Of a stretch of DNA of 64,000 nucleotides, positions 8,368 through 17,347 are shown one piece after another; position 1 is the stretch's first letter, and every line of letters starts with the position of its first letter. Source of the stretch: Morganella morganii_D. GTDB lineage: Bacteria; Pseudomonadota; Gammaproteobacteria; Enterobacterales; Enterobacteriaceae. Both the position numbers and the translations under genes were made by a program. The stretch lies in the NCBI GenBank assembly GCA_044772875.1, contig CP173058.1:2728001-2792000 (forward strand). The letters are read 5' to 3'. Below the pieces are notes generated by a model. It was not told the DNA's origin and did not search any database. It saw nothing but the letters and a program-made list of their open reading frames with translations.

Positions 8368-11022
8368 ATGGACAATGCCCGGAATACCGCATCAGCCCTG
8401 AAACCCGCCTCTCCGTTATCCTTTACCGATGATGATTTGCAGTTACCTGTGCTGCGGAAACACCTGGAGCATTACCGCTGCTGGCAGGCGGAAGCCTTCC
8501 GTGAAGGGCAGCCGGTCCATACCCTGTTGCTGACCCGCAGTGATTATATCGATCAGTTGCTGATCCGCCTGTGGCAATTTTTCAGTTTTGATGATGTGGC
8601 GGATTTCGCCCTGGTGGCAACCGGCGGTTACGGGCGCCGGGAACTGCACCCGCTGTCGGATATTGATATTCTGCTGCTGAGCAGAACACCGCTGCCGGAG
8701 GCACTCACACCGAAAATCGGTGAGTTTATTGCGATACTGTGGGATCTGAAACTGACTGTCGGCCACAGTGTCCGCACCCTGGATGAATGTATCCGCGAAG
8801 GGCTCGGTGATCTGACGGTCGCCACCAATCTGATTGAATCGCGCCTTATCTGCGGCACTCTGACCTTATTTCTGCAATTACAGCGACAGATATTTGATGA
8901 CAGCTTCTGGCCGTCACCGCACTTTTTTGCCGCCAAACTGGCAGAACAAAAAGAGCGTCACGCCCGCTATCACAGCACCAGTTATAACCTGGAGCCGGAT
9001 ATCAAAAGCAGTCCGGGCGGGCTGCGCGATATCCACACCCTGCTCTGGGTGGCCCGCCGTCATTTCGGCGCGACCTCTCTGTATGAAATGGCCGGTTCCG
9101 GTTTCCTGACCGATGCCGAACGGGAAGAGCTGAATGAGTGTCTGGATATGCTCTGGCGCATCCGTTTTGCCCTGCATCTGTCACTGAACCGCTACGATAA
9201 CCGTTTGTTATTTGACCGCCAGCTCAGCGTGGCGGAGCAGCTCGGTTATGAAGGCGGGAACAATCAGCCGGCCGAACGGATGATGAAAGCCTATTACCGC
9301 GTCACCCGCCGGGTGTCCGAGCTCAATGAGATGCTGCTGCAACTGTTTGATGAAGCTATTCTGCACACCGGCCACCATGACACTCCCAAACCGCTGGATA
9401 CAGAATTTCAGCTTCACGGACACCGCATAGGGCTTATCCGTGATTCGCTGTTCAGTGAGGATCCCGCCGCCATTATGCGGATGTTTTACCGGATGGCCTG
9501 TGATGACACCATCACCGGCATCCACTCCGGTACACTGCGCCGGTTGCGTCATGCCCGGCGTCATCTCAGCCGCCCGCTGATGGAATACCCGCAGGCCAGA
9601 GAGCTGTTTATCGCGATTCTCCGTCATCCCCGCGGTGTGAGCGCCGCCTTTGTCCCGATGCACCGTCATGGCGTGCTGGGGGCGTATATGCCACTGTGGG
9701 GTAATATCGTCGGGCAGATGCAGTTCGATCTGTTCCACACTTATACCGTGGATGAGCACACACTGCGGGTACTGGGGAAAATCGATACATTCGGGCTGGA
9801 ATCCGAGCGGATGAATCATCCGGTGTGTGTGGATGTCTGGCCGAAGCTCCCTCAGCCTGAACTGCTGCGCCTTGCAGCACTGTTCCACGATATCGCCAAA
9901 GGCAGACAGGGCGACCATGCCGTCATTGGTGCGGCGGATGCGCGGGAATTCTGCAAATATCACGACCTGAACGAAGCAGATACCGATCTGGTCAGCTGGC
10001 TGGTGGAAAAACACCTGCTGATGTCTGTGACCGCGCAGCGCCGGGATATTCAGGATCCGGAGGTGATCCGTACCTTTGCCGGTGAAGTGCAGAGCACAGA
10101 GCGGCTCCGTTACCTTATCTGCCTGACCGTTGCCGATATATGGGCGACCAATGCCTCACTCTGGAACGGCTGGCGGCGCAGCCTGCTGCGCGAACTGTTT
10201 ATCAGCACAGAGAACCAGTTATTACGCGGTGTGCATAACAAACCGAATCTGCGCCAGCGGATCCGTCATCACCGCGACCGCGCGCTTGCGCTGCTGCGCC
10301 AGGACGGTGCCGATGAGCAAAAACTGCGTCAGTTCTGGTCGCGCTGTCATGCGGATTATTTTTTGCGCCATACCCCGGAGCAGCTAGCCTGGCACGCCGG
10401 GGCACTGCTGAAAAATGATATGGCATCACCGCTGATCCTTATCAGTAACCAGCGCAGCCACGGCGGCAGTGAAATTTTTATCTGGTGTAACGACCGCCCG
10501 TCCCTGTTTGCCTCTGTGGTCAGTGAGCTGGACCGCCGTAATCTCAGTGTCCAGAACGCACAGATTTTCACCAACCGGGACGATATGGCGATGGACTCCT
10601 TTGTGGTGCTGGAGCCGGACGGCAAGCCGCTCGCCGCCGACCGCCATGACACCATCCGCAAAGCACTGGCCTGTGCGGTCACCACGGATTATGTGCCGGA
10701 TCACCGCACCCGGGCCGCCCCCGCCAAACTGCGCCATTTTGATGTCCCGACACGGGTAAAATTTATCCACAATAAACGCGGCCTGCGCAGTTACATGGAA
10801 TTATATGCTTTGGATAAACCCGGTCTGCTGGCACAGGTCGGTCAGATTTTTGCCGGGCTGGGGCTACAGCTGCACGGCGCACGAATCACCACAACCGGCG
10901 AAAAAGTCGAGGATATTTTTATTCTGACAGATAAGGATAATAAAGCGCTGGATAAAAATATTCAGGAAGAACTGACTGAGCGGTTGACAAAAGCCCTCAA
11001 TTCAAAGGATAAAACAGAGTAA
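8368..11022 (+). CDS. glnD: Bifunctional PII uridylyltransferase/uridylyl-removing enzyme
   Basis: GlnD senses glutamine. When it is low GlnD uridylylates PII proteins (GlnB, GlnK); when high it removes UMP, setting glutamine synthetase activity and NtrBC output. The 884 residues hold a nucleotidyltransferase domain with GGYGRRELHPLSDID at about 86-100 (G86, G87, D98, D100). A central HD hydrolase domain follows (FHDIAKGRQGDH, near residue 505). Two C-terminal ACT glutamine-sensing domains lie at about 700-780 and 805-884. The ATG at 8368 follows AAGGA by seven bases. The map-glnD-dapD order is that of E. coli apart from the extra gene between map and glnD. Confidence 0.98.
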   Translation: MDNARNTASALKPASPLSFTDDDLQLPVLRKHLEHYRCWQAEAFREGQPVHTLLLTRSDYIDQLLIRLWQFFSFDDVADFALVATGGYGRRELHPLSDIDILLLSRTPLPEALTPKIGEFIAILWDLKLTVGHSVRTLDECIREGLGDLTVATNLIESRLICGTLTLFLQLQRQIFDDSFWPSPHFFAAKLAEQKERHARYHSTSYNLEPDIKSSPGGLRDIHTLLWVARRHFGATSLYEMAGSGFLTDAEREELNECLDMLWRIRFALHLSLNRYDNRLLFDRQLSVAEQLGYEGGNNQPAERMMKAYYRVTRRVSELNEMLLQLFDEAILHTGHHDTPKPLDTEFQLHGHRIGLIRDSLFSEDPAAIMRMFYRMACDDTITGIHSGTLRRLRHARRHLSRPLMEYPQARELFIAILRHPRGVSAAFVPMHRHGVLGAYMPLWGNIVGQMQFDLFHTYTVDEHTLRVLGKIDTFGLESERMNHPVCVDVWPKLPQPELLRLAALFHDIAKGRQGDHAVIGAADAREFCKYHDLNEADTDLVSWLVEKHLLMSVTAQRRDIQDPEVIRTFAGEVQSTERLRYLICLTVADIWATNASLWNGWRRSLLRELFISTENQLLRGVHNKPNLRQRIRHHRDRALALLRQDGADEQKLRQFWSRCHADYFLRHTPEQLAWHAGALLKNDMASPLILISNQRSHGGSEIFIWCNDRPSLFASVVSELDRRNLSVQNAQIFTNRDDMAMDSFVVLEPDGKPLAADRHDTIRKALACAVTTDYVPDHRTRAAPAKLRHFDVPTRVKFIHNKRGLRSYMELYALDKPGLLAQVGQIFAGLGLQLHGARITTTGEKVEDIFILTDKDNKALDKNIQEELTERLTKALNSKDKTE

Positions 11023-11059
11023 ATTCATCAAATCACCAGATAAAAGGAAACTAACACAG

Positions 11060-11884
11060 ATGCAGCAATTACAGGCCATTATTGAATCCGCCTTTGAAGA
11101 TCGCGCCGCTGTTACACCAGCAACCGCCACTCCTGCACTGCGTGACGCAGTTAATCAGGTGATTGAGTTACTGGACTGCGGCAAACTGCGGGTCGCTGAA
11201 AAAACCGGCGGCACCTGGGTGACACATCAGTGGCTGAAAAAAGCTGTGCTGCTCTCCTTCCGTATCAGTGACAATCAGGTGATGGACGGAGCTGAATCCC
11301 GTTACTTTGATAAAGTCCCGATGAAATTCGCGGATTACGATCAGGAACGTTTTGAACGTGAAGGGTTCCGTGTGGTACCGCCTGCGGCAGCCCGCCGTGG
11401 TGCATTTATCGCCCGCAATACCGTGCTGATGCCGTCTTACGTCAACATCGGTGCGTATGTGGATGAAGGCACGATGGTCGATACCTGGGCAACCGTCGGC
11501 TCCTGTGCGCAGATCGGGAAAAATGTGCATCTCTCCGGCGGTGTCGGCATCGGCGGGGTATTAGAACCATTACAGGCCAATCCGACCATTATTGAGGACA
11601 ACTGCTTTATCGGCGCACGTTCCGAAGTAGTGGAAGGGGTGATTGTGGAAACCGGCTCAGTGATTTCCATGGGCGTGTATATCGGCCAGAGTACCAAAAT
11701 CTATGATCGCGAAACCGGCGAAATCCATTACGGTCGTGTCCCGGCAGGTTCTGTTGTCGTCTCCGGCAATCTGCCGTCAAAAGATGGCCGTTACAGCCTC
11801 TATTGTGCGGTGATTGTCAAAAAAGTGGATGAAAAAACGCGCGGCAAGGTCGGAATTAATGAATTGTTACGAACCATAGACTAA
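11060..11884 (+). CDS. dapD: Tetrahydrodipicolinate N-succinyltransferase
   Basis: DapD succinylates tetrahydrodipicolinate from succinyl-CoA in the lysine and meso-diaminopimelate pathway, supplying peptidoglycan. The 274 residues match E. coli in length. A left-handed beta-helix made of hexapeptide repeats is readable in the second half (VLMPSYVNIGAYVDEGTMVD, then further V-G-I repeats), followed by SVVVSGNLPSKDG. It is 37 bases after glnD and ends at a strong terminator. Confidence 0.98.
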   Translation: MQQLQAIIESAFEDRAAVTPATATPALRDAVNQVIELLDCGKLRVAEKTGGTWVTHQWLKKAVLLSFRISDNQVMDGAESRYFDKVPMKFADYDQERFEREGFRVVPPAAARRGAFIARNTVLMPSYVNIGAYVDEGTMVDTWATVGSCAQIGKNVHLSGGVGIGGVLEPLQANPTIIEDNCFIGARSEVVEGVIVETGSVISMGVYIGQSTKIYDRETGEIHYGRVPAGSVVVSGNLPSKDGRYSLYCAVIVKKVDEKTRGKVGINELLRTID

Positions 11885-11890
11885 TCTCAG

Positions 11891-11921
11891 AAATAGCGGA
11901 TAATAACTCCGCTATTTTTTT
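11891..11921 (+). terminator. Intrinsic terminator after dapD
   Basis: A perfect 10-bp stem (AAATAGCGGA / TCCGCTATTT) with a 7-base loop is followed by further T residues. It lies six bases after the dapD stop codon. Confidence 0.9.
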
Positions 11922-11990
11922 ATCCGTGCATCTTATCTTCCGCCTTTTGCGGCGGGAACAGGACAGAATAACAATCAATAGGTGGCGCAC

Positions 11991-12377
11991 ATGTATGACA
12001 ATTTAAAAAGTCTGGGAATTACGCATCCTGAAGATATTGATCGCTACACACTTCGTCAGGAAGCGAACAATGACATTCTGAAAATCTATTTCCGCAAGGA
12101 TAAAGGTGAGTTTTTTGCCAAAAGCGTGAAGTTCAAGTACCCGCGTCAGCGCAAAACAATTCAGGATGCACAGGGTTTCAAAGAGATTAATGAGATCAAC
12201 AGCAACCTGCGTTATGTCATCGAAGAGCTGGATACCATTTGTCAGCAGACCGAAAGCGCAATGCCGGAAATCGATCTGAAACGTAAGATCCTGGACGATC
12301 TCCGCCATCTGGAGCATGTGGTGTCCAATAAGATCGCCGAAATTGAAAGCGATCTGGAAAAACTGACCCGCAAGTAA
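11991..12377 (+). CDS. yaeH: YaeH family protein (DUF3461)
   Basis: This is a conserved cytosolic protein of unknown function. The start at 11991 (MYDNLKSLGI, 128 residues) matches the family N-terminus and follows AGGTGG by five bases; an in-frame GTG at 11982 lies inside that site and is rejected. Diagnostic stretches are LRQEANNDILKIYF and KGEFFAKSVKFKYPRQRKT. The last 60 residues are charged and helical, likely a coiled coil. It follows dapD as in E. coli and is the last gene of the first synteny block. Confidence 0.95.
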   Translation: MYDNLKSLGITHPEDIDRYTLRQEANNDILKIYFRKDKGEFFAKSVKFKYPRQRKTIQDAQGFKEINEINSNLRYVIEELDTICQQTESAMPEIDLKRKILDDLRHLEHVVSNKIAEIESDLEKLTRK

Positions 12378-12387
12378 CCGGATAAAA

Positions 12388-12422
12388 CGATGCCGCAACG
12401 CTGTGAAGCCGCTGCGGCGTCA
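12388..12422. terminator. Bidirectional terminator between yaeH and yqcA
   Basis: An inverted repeat of about 12 bp with one mismatch (GATGCCGCAACG / CGCTGCGGCGTC) lies between the convergent genes. T-runs follow on both strands (ATTTTCC rightward, GTTTTATCC leftward). Confidence 0.75.
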
Positions 12423-12432
12423 TTTTCCGTGA

Positions 12433-12885
12433 TCAGCTGACCAGCGCCGCCCAGGCCGTCAGCCACGGCTGCGCGAACTCTTCCGCCACAGCAACCTCTG
12501 CCCCGTCAATCACCAGCATCTCTCCGATGCGCTGCGCCTGCTGCTCCTGCAATAATTCACCGAACTGGCGGCCACCGCCGGCAAAATTATCATAACTGCT
12601 GTCACCCAGCGCGATAATACCGTAGCGCAGTGACGGCTGATAGCCGATGTCATCCCGCAGACCGGCAAACAGTTCGCGGATATTATCCGGCAAATCGCCC
12701 TGCCCGGTGGTGGAAGTGATCACCAGCACCACATCCGTGAGATATTCTTTCCACTGTGACAGTTCCGGTTCATCAAATAACACCACATCATGACCGGCTT
12801 GTTCCAGAATGGTCTGTGCTTCTTCACCCACAGCCAGTGAATTGCCGTAAACTGTGCCGATAAAAATACCGATACGTGCCATCAT
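12433..12885 (-). CDS. yqcA: Flavodoxin-like protein YqcA
   Basis: YqcA is a short-chain flavodoxin-fold, FMN-binding electron carrier; its partner is uncertain. The phosphate-binding loop GTVYGNS lies near residues 10-16 and STTGQGDLPDN and LGDSSYDNF supply the isoalloxazine-binding loops. Length is 150 residues. Two adjacent ATG codons are possible starts; either sits a few bases after AAGGA. It is the last gene of the leftward yqcC-truC-yqcA set, as in E. coli. Confidence 0.94.
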   Translation of the reverse strand: MMARIGIFIGTVYGNSLAVGEEAQTILEQAGHDVVLFDEPELSQWKEYLTDVVLVITSTTGQGDLPDNIRELFAGLRDDIGYQPSLRYGIIALGDSSYDNFAGGGRQFGELLQEQQAQRIGEMLVIDGAEVAVAEEFAQPWLTAWAALVS

Positions 12886-12922
12886 CCGTCCTTTTTCATC
12901 AGTAAAATCAAATCATTACTAC

Positions 12923-13651
12923 TCATGGTAATGTCCAGCCAAGCTGTTCAGCCACCCGCTGCCAGGATTCGTCGAAACCGGCATGCAACACCAGCGGCTC
13001 TCCGCTGACCGGATGCGTCAGCACCAGTTCTGATGCGTGCAGCATCAGCCTGCGGCTGCCGAAATGTTCTGTGAATCCCCGGTTCTGACGCAAATCGCCG
13101 TGCGCGGTATCGCCGATAATCGGGTGGCGCAGATGCTGCATATGGCGGCGCAGCTGATGTTTGCGCCCGGTTTCCGGCCTCAGTTCCATCAGGGTAAAAC
13201 GGGATGTGGGATAGCGCCCGATAGCCACCGGACACTCCACTTTCGCCAGCGGACGGTAGTGTGTCACTGCCGGTTGCGCCGGTTTTTCCTCCGCAAATTT
13301 ATCAGCGATTTTATCCAGCTCCTCCACCAGCGGGTAATCCAGTGTTGCGGCTTCTTCTATCCAGCCGCGCACCACCGCATGATAGGTTTTCTGCATTTCA
13401 TGCCGCTCAAGCTGCTGTGACAGCAGGCGGGCCACCTCAGACGATAACCCCATCAGCAATACGCCGGAAGTCGGTCTGTCCAGGCGGTGAACCGGAAAAA
13501 CATGCTGACCAATCTGGTCGCGCAGTGTCTGCATCACAAATACCGTTTCATGGCGATCAAGCCAGCTGCGGTGTACCAGCCATCCGGCAGGTTTATTCAC
13601 CGCGATGATGTGTTCATCCTGATAACAGATTTCCAGTAATGGCTGCATCAC
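12923..13651 (-). CDS. truC: tRNA pseudouridine(65) synthase
   Basis: TruC isomerises uridine 65 to pseudouridine in the T stem of tRNA(Ile1) and tRNA(Asp). It belongs to the RluA family: the catalytic Asp is D58 in HRLDRPTSG, with NKPAGWLVHRS upstream and RPETGRKHQLRRHM downstream. At 242 residues it is slightly shorter than the E. coli protein. Its start overlaps the yqcC stop by four bases, so the two are coupled. Confidence 0.95.
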   Translation of the reverse strand: MMQPLLEICYQDEHIIAVNKPAGWLVHRSWLDRHETVFVMQTLRDQIGQHVFPVHRLDRPTSGVLLMGLSSEVARLLSQQLERHEMQKTYHAVVRGWIEEAATLDYPLVEELDKIADKFAEEKPAQPAVTHYRPLAKVECPVAIGRYPTSRFTLMELRPETGRKHQLRRHMQHLRHPIIGDTAHGDLRQNRGFTEHFGSRRLMLHASELVLTHPVSGEPLVLHAGFDESWQRVAEQLGWTLP

Positions 13652-13971
13652 GCGAAAAGCCCGTCCAGTGCCCGTAAGTGGTTAAGCAGCACCAGATAGC
13701 GAGCGGCCTGTTCGTCCCCTCTGTAATGCTCTTCAAAATACGGGGCTATCTGAAAGGCAGACGGTAGTTCCGCGCCCTGCTCAATCATGGCATACAGACG
13801 CGGGATAAGGATCCACTGTAACCATTCGTGGGCATTCATGGTATCCACCGCAAACGGCAGTTCACTCTCAAATGCATCTGCCGCCGGAGGCTGCCCCTGC
13901 CACAGATCGACGGCACGCATCTCATTCTCAATGACCGTCAGGATCGCAGTAATCTGCTGATGTTTTGTCAT
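13648..13971 (-). CDS. yqcC: YqcC family protein (DUF446)
   Basis: This small helical protein of unknown function (107 residues) keeps the family signature with EMRAVDLWQGQPP near the N-terminus and MNAHEWLQWILIPRLYAMIE in the middle. It overlaps truC by four bases (ATGA) and precedes truC and yqcA in one transcript. The link to tRNA modification is only by context. Confidence 0.92.
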   Translation of the reverse strand: MTKHQQITAILTVIENEMRAVDLWQGQPPAADAFESELPFAVDTMNAHEWLQWILIPRLYAMIEQGAELPSAFQIAPYFEEHYRGDEQAARYLVLLNHLRALDGLFA

Positions 13972-14117
13972 AACTAAAACCTGTTTACGCTGTAAAATTC
14001 ATTTTCCCGCAGCAGATGCCGCTGATGTCTGTAGCGTAACATTGAGGTCAGATAAGTAAAAATCAATTCCTGTCCGGCAGGCATAAAAAGGTATAGCGGG
14101 GATTTGCGGGAGGGATT

Positions 14118-14150
14118 AAAAACGAGGGGGAAAACTTCCCCCTCATTTTT
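14118..14150. terminator. Strong bidirectional-type terminator in the syd-yqcC gap
   Basis: A long stem centred on GAGGGGG / CCCCCTC is flanked by A-run and T-run arms, giving U-rich tails on both strands. Leftward it would end the candidate small RNA described at 14118-14302; no annotated gene needs it closely, since the syd stop codon is about 240 bases upstream. Confidence 0.8.
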
Positions 14151-14302
14151 AATAAAATAACATCCTGTCTCTGCTGAAAATACATCCGTGTATTTCCGTC
14201 CACTTCCTTATGAACGCAGACAGCATGCCGCAGCCATCAGTGACAGGCAATAATACCGGCCGTAAATCATAGCCGCATAAAAAAACTAACCAACTGAATT
14301 TA
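14118..14302 (-). ncRNA. Candidate small RNA with clustered CsrA-type GGA motifs
   Basis: E. coli carries the CsrA-sponging RNA CsrB between syd and yqcC. Here the same gap, read leftward, has TTGCCT (14337-14332), a 17-base spacer, TAGAAT (14314-14309), then about 185 bases to a strong terminator. Five GGA triplets fall between 14207 and 14163 (AAGGAAG, GTGGACGGA, CACGGATG, CAGGATG), and one is the loop of a perfect 7-bp hairpin (AAATACA CGGA TGTATTT, 14195-14178). Real CsrB is about twice as long with many more GGA sites, so this is either a reduced or diverged Csr RNA or a coincidence. Length and start are inferred. Confidence 0.45.
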
Positions 14303-14387
14303 ATAATTATTCTAAGTAATTCATGATTTTCAGGCAATCTGTATTACAGTCATCACCGGTAAAATCCCACACCGCTGTCAGTGATAT

Positions 14388-14960
14388 TTATACCGGGCAT
14401 ACCGCTGTCAGTTGTGACAGAAATGATGCCGTATCCGCTGCCAGCACCCGCCGTTTTGTAGTGCCGAAAGTTTCGAGGAGCACTTCACCGCTCAGGTTAC
14501 AGACAGAAATCATGTCGAACTCCGATTCCAGTACAGCGATAAACTGTGTCGGCGGCAGTTTCAGGCGGCGCTGCGTGACCAGATGGCCAATCAGGTTTTC
14601 CTGTAAGCGGATAAAATCGTTCTCACTCCAGACCTGCACCAGACTGAGCTGAATATCCTCAAAAACAGCCTGCATATCTCCCGCAAACTGCTGTGTGTAA
14701 AATTCACTGATATCCGGGTGCAGCTGAATATCGAGGGCTTTTTCAACCGGCTGTAACTGTTTGTCCGCGGTGAATTCCGCCGGTTCCCAATACACGCATT
14801 CATCGCCGGTACGGATAATACACGGGGAAGGAATGTCATAAAGATCATGGCTGACCGGCGGTAAGCCTGTTTTTTCCTGCCATAAACCGACATAATGCCG
14901 GGTAAACTGATGTAACGCCTGAGAAACTGTCCGGGTCATATCGCAAAACCTGTTAAACAT
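14388..14960 (-). CDS. syd: SecY-interacting protein Syd
   Basis: Syd binds SecY at the cytosolic face of the inner membrane and is thought to monitor translocon integrity. The 190 residues match the family along their length, with IPSPCIIRTGDECVYWEP and DISEFYTQQFAGDMQA as clear anchors. It is divergent from queF, as in E. coli. The 3' end carries one copy of a 12-base direct repeat shared with the sequence just after the stop codon. Confidence 0.94.
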   Translation of the reverse strand: MFNRFCDMTRTVSQALHQFTRHYVGLWQEKTGLPPVSHDLYDIPSPCIIRTGDECVYWEPAEFTADKQLQPVEKALDIQLHPDISEFYTQQFAGDMQAVFEDIQLSLVQVWSENDFIRLQENLIGHLVTQRRLKLPPTQFIAVLESEFDMISVCNLSGEVLLETFGTTKRRVLAADTASFLSQLTAVCPV

Positions 14961-15048
14961 AAAAGTATCATGCCGCTATAGTAACGTATGACAGGCTGTA
15001 TTGGCGACAGGCGGTACTATTTTATCACCTGATGTAAAAGGGTTATTT

Positions 15049-15900
15049 ATGTCTCTGTATGAAGGAAAAGCTGAACTGGCGTCACTGACGCTCGGTAAAA
15101 AAACCGGTTATGAGCAGCATTACAATCCCGCACTGTTACAGGGTGTGCCGCGCAGCCTTAACCGGGATGCACTGCATCTGCATGCGGATAGTCTGCCTTT
15201 TCGCGGCGCGGATCTGTGGACACTCTATGAGCTTTCCTGGTTACAGCCGAACGGCGTGCCCTGCATTGCGCTCGGCTATGTTTCCCTGGATGCGGCCGGG
15301 CTGAATCTGATTGAATCCAAGAGCTTCAAGCTCTATCTCAACAGCTTCAACCAGACTGTTTTTACCTCTGCGGATGATGTCCGCCGTACACTGGAGCAGG
15401 ATTTAAGCGCCTGTGCGCAGGGAAACGTAACCGTGGAACTACTGCGGCCTGATCAGTTCACACAACAAAAAATCATTGATTTTACCGGCGAGTGTATTGA
15501 TTATCAGGATATTACTATTACTGATTATCAGTTCAGCAGTGATTATCTTATTGGTGCCGTCAATGAAAATGACGATGTCGTTGAGGAAACATTAGTCAGC
15601 CACCTGCTAAAATCAAACTGCCTGATTACACAGCAGCCTGACTGGGGCTCCGTTGCCATACACTATCGCGGCCCCGGAATTGATCGTAAGAAACTGCTGC
15701 GGTATCTGGTGTCATTCCGCAACCATAACGAGTTTCATGAGCAGTGTGTTGAGCGGATTTTTACCGATCTGAACACATACTGCCGCCCGGCTGCCCTGAC
15801 TGTCTACGCCCGTTATACACGGCGCGGCGGGCTGGACATCAATCCGTGGCGCACTAATACGGACTTTACACCGTCTGCGGACCGTCTCGCCCGCCAGTGA
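15049..15900 (+). CDS. queF: NADPH-dependent preQ0 reductase
   Basis: QueF reduces the nitrile of 7-cyano-7-deazaguanine to preQ1, the precursor of queuosine in tRNA. The protein is of the long, two-domain type (283 residues from the ATG at 15049, which follows AAAGGG by six bases; the 16-codon upstream extension lacks similarity). ESKSFKLYLNSFNQT at about 89-103 is the NADPH/substrate motif and C191 in LLKSNCLITQQPDWGS is the nucleophile that forms the thioimide. Confidence 0.97.
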   Translation: MSLYEGKAELASLTLGKKTGYEQHYNPALLQGVPRSLNRDALHLHADSLPFRGADLWTLYELSWLQPNGVPCIALGYVSLDAAGLNLIESKSFKLYLNSFNQTVFTSADDVRRTLEQDLSACAQGNVTVELLRPDQFTQQKIIDFTGECIDYQDITITDYQFSSDYLIGAVNENDDVVEETLVSHLLKSNCLITQQPDWGSVAIHYRGPGIDRKKLLRYLVSFRNHNEFHEQCVERIFTDLNTYCRPAALTVYARYTRRGGLDINPWRTNTDFTPSADRLARQ

Positions 15901-15960
15901 GGCAGACAGCGCGCAACCTGTACGACTACAATTTATCCACGGGATAACAAGGAGTTTTAC

Positions 15961-17328
15961 TTGATCACACATATCAGCCCGTTAGGCTCTATGGATCTGC
16001 TTTCCCAGCTTGAAGTTGATGTTCTGAAACGGACAGCAAGCAGTCACCTGTATCGTCTGTACCGCAACTGTTCGCTGGCGGTACTGAATTCCGGCAGCCA
16101 GATGGATAACAGCCATGAATTACTGTCCCGCTTCCCGGATTTTGACATTAACGTGCTGCGACGTGAGCGCGGAGTAAAACTCGAACTGGTGAATCCGCCG
16201 CAGAATGCGTTTGTTGACGGCAAAATTATCCGTTCACTCCAGGCCAACCTGTTTGCCGTACTGCGTGATATTTTGTTCGTACAGACCCAGATCACCGATG
16301 CAGAACGCTGCCGCGGCCTGAACCTGGACAACAGCGCACATATCACCAACCTGATTTTCTTTATCCTGCGCAATGCCCGGGCGCTGCATATTGATGAAGA
16401 TCCGAGCATGATCGTCTGCTGGGGCGGTCACTCCATCAATGAAACCGAATACCTGTACGGACGTAAAGTCGGTAACGAGCTGGGGCTGCGTGAACTGAAT
16501 ATCTGTACCGGCTGCGGGCCGGGTGCGATGGAAGCACCGATGAAAGGTGCCGCTGTAGGCCATGCGCAACAGGGCTACAAAAACAGCCGTTTTATCGGCC
16601 TGACCGAACCGTCTATTATTGCTGCCGAGCCGCCTAACCCGCTGGTGAACGAGCTTATCATCATGCCGGATATCGAAAAACGGCTGGAGAGCTTTGTCCG
16701 TCTGGCGCATGGGATCATCATCTTCCCGGGCGGGGTCGGTACTGCCGAAGAGCTGCTCTATCTGCTGGGGATCCTGATGCATCCGGATAACAAAGATCAG
16801 GTACTGCCGCTGGTGCTGACCGGACCGAAAGAGAGTGCTGATTATTTCCGCGTGCTTAATGATTTCGTGGTCAATACCCTGGGCGAGGAAGCAACCCGTC
16901 ATTATCAGGTCATTATCGACGATCCGGTGGAAGTTGCCCGCGTGATGAAACGCGCAATGCCGGAAGTGAAAGATAACCGCCGCAGTACCGGGGATGCTTA
17001 CAGCTTTAACTGGTCGATTAAAATTGCCGGTGATTTGCAGCATCCGTTTGAGCCGACACATGAAAATATGGCCGCGCTGAACCTGTACCGCAATCAGGAG
17101 CCGGAAAAACTGGCAGCAGATCTGCGCCGTGCCTTCTCCGGCATCGTCGCCGGTAACGTGAAGGAAAACGGCATGCAGGCAATCGCAGAACACGGGTCGT
17201 TCAAAATCCACGGCGAAGAAGCCATTATGCAACGGATGGATGTGATGCTGCGCGGGTTTGTTGAACAGCACCGGATGAAATTACCGGGCGGCACGGCTTA
17301 CGAGCCATGCTACGAAATCATCCGCTGA
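15961..17328 (+). CDS. ppnN: Pyrimidine/purine nucleotide 5'-monophosphate nucleosidase
   Basis: PpnN (YgdH) cleaves nucleoside monophosphates to base and ribose 5-phosphate, helping salvage; in E. coli (p)ppGpp stimulates it. The 455 residues carry an N-terminal family domain and the LOG-type Rossmann core, with CTGCGPGAMEAPMKGA at about 182-197 and PGGVGTAEE at 256-264. The start is TTG at 15961 after AAGGAG; E. coli also begins at the equivalent of MITHISPLGS. It lies 60 bases after queF. Confidence 0.96.
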   Translation: MITHISPLGSMDLLSQLEVDVLKRTASSHLYRLYRNCSLAVLNSGSQMDNSHELLSRFPDFDINVLRRERGVKLELVNPPQNAFVDGKIIRSLQANLFAVLRDILFVQTQITDAERCRGLNLDNSAHITNLIFFILRNARALHIDEDPSMIVCWGGHSINETEYLYGRKVGNELGLRELNICTGCGPGAMEAPMKGAAVGHAQQGYKNSRFIGLTEPSIIAAEPPNPLVNELIIMPDIEKRLESFVRLAHGIIIFPGGVGTAEELLYLLGILMHPDNKDQVLPLVLTGPKESADYFRVLNDFVVNTLGEEATRHYQVIIDDPVEVARVMKRAMPEVKDNRRSTGDAYSFNWSIKIAGDLQHPFEPTHENMAALNLYRNQEPEKLAADLRRAFSGIVAGNVKENGMQAIAEHGSFKIHGEEAIMQRMDVMLRGFVEQHRMKLPGGTAYEPCYEIIR

Positions 17329-17347
17329 TACTTTTTCTCTGAACTGC

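Noticed and set aside
14149..14337. 62-codon leftward ORF between syd and yqcC
   Set aside because: It would need a TTG start without ribosome binding site, sits on the proposed promoter and runs into the terminator. Composition is unconvincing.
14961..15048. preQ1 riboswitch before queF
   Set aside because: The gap is short and I do not see the preQ1 aptamer consensus.
16234..17271. 345-codon ORF antisense to ppnN
   Set aside because: It mirrors the conserved ppnN codons; the His/Gln/Phe-rich translation is typical of an antisense shadow.
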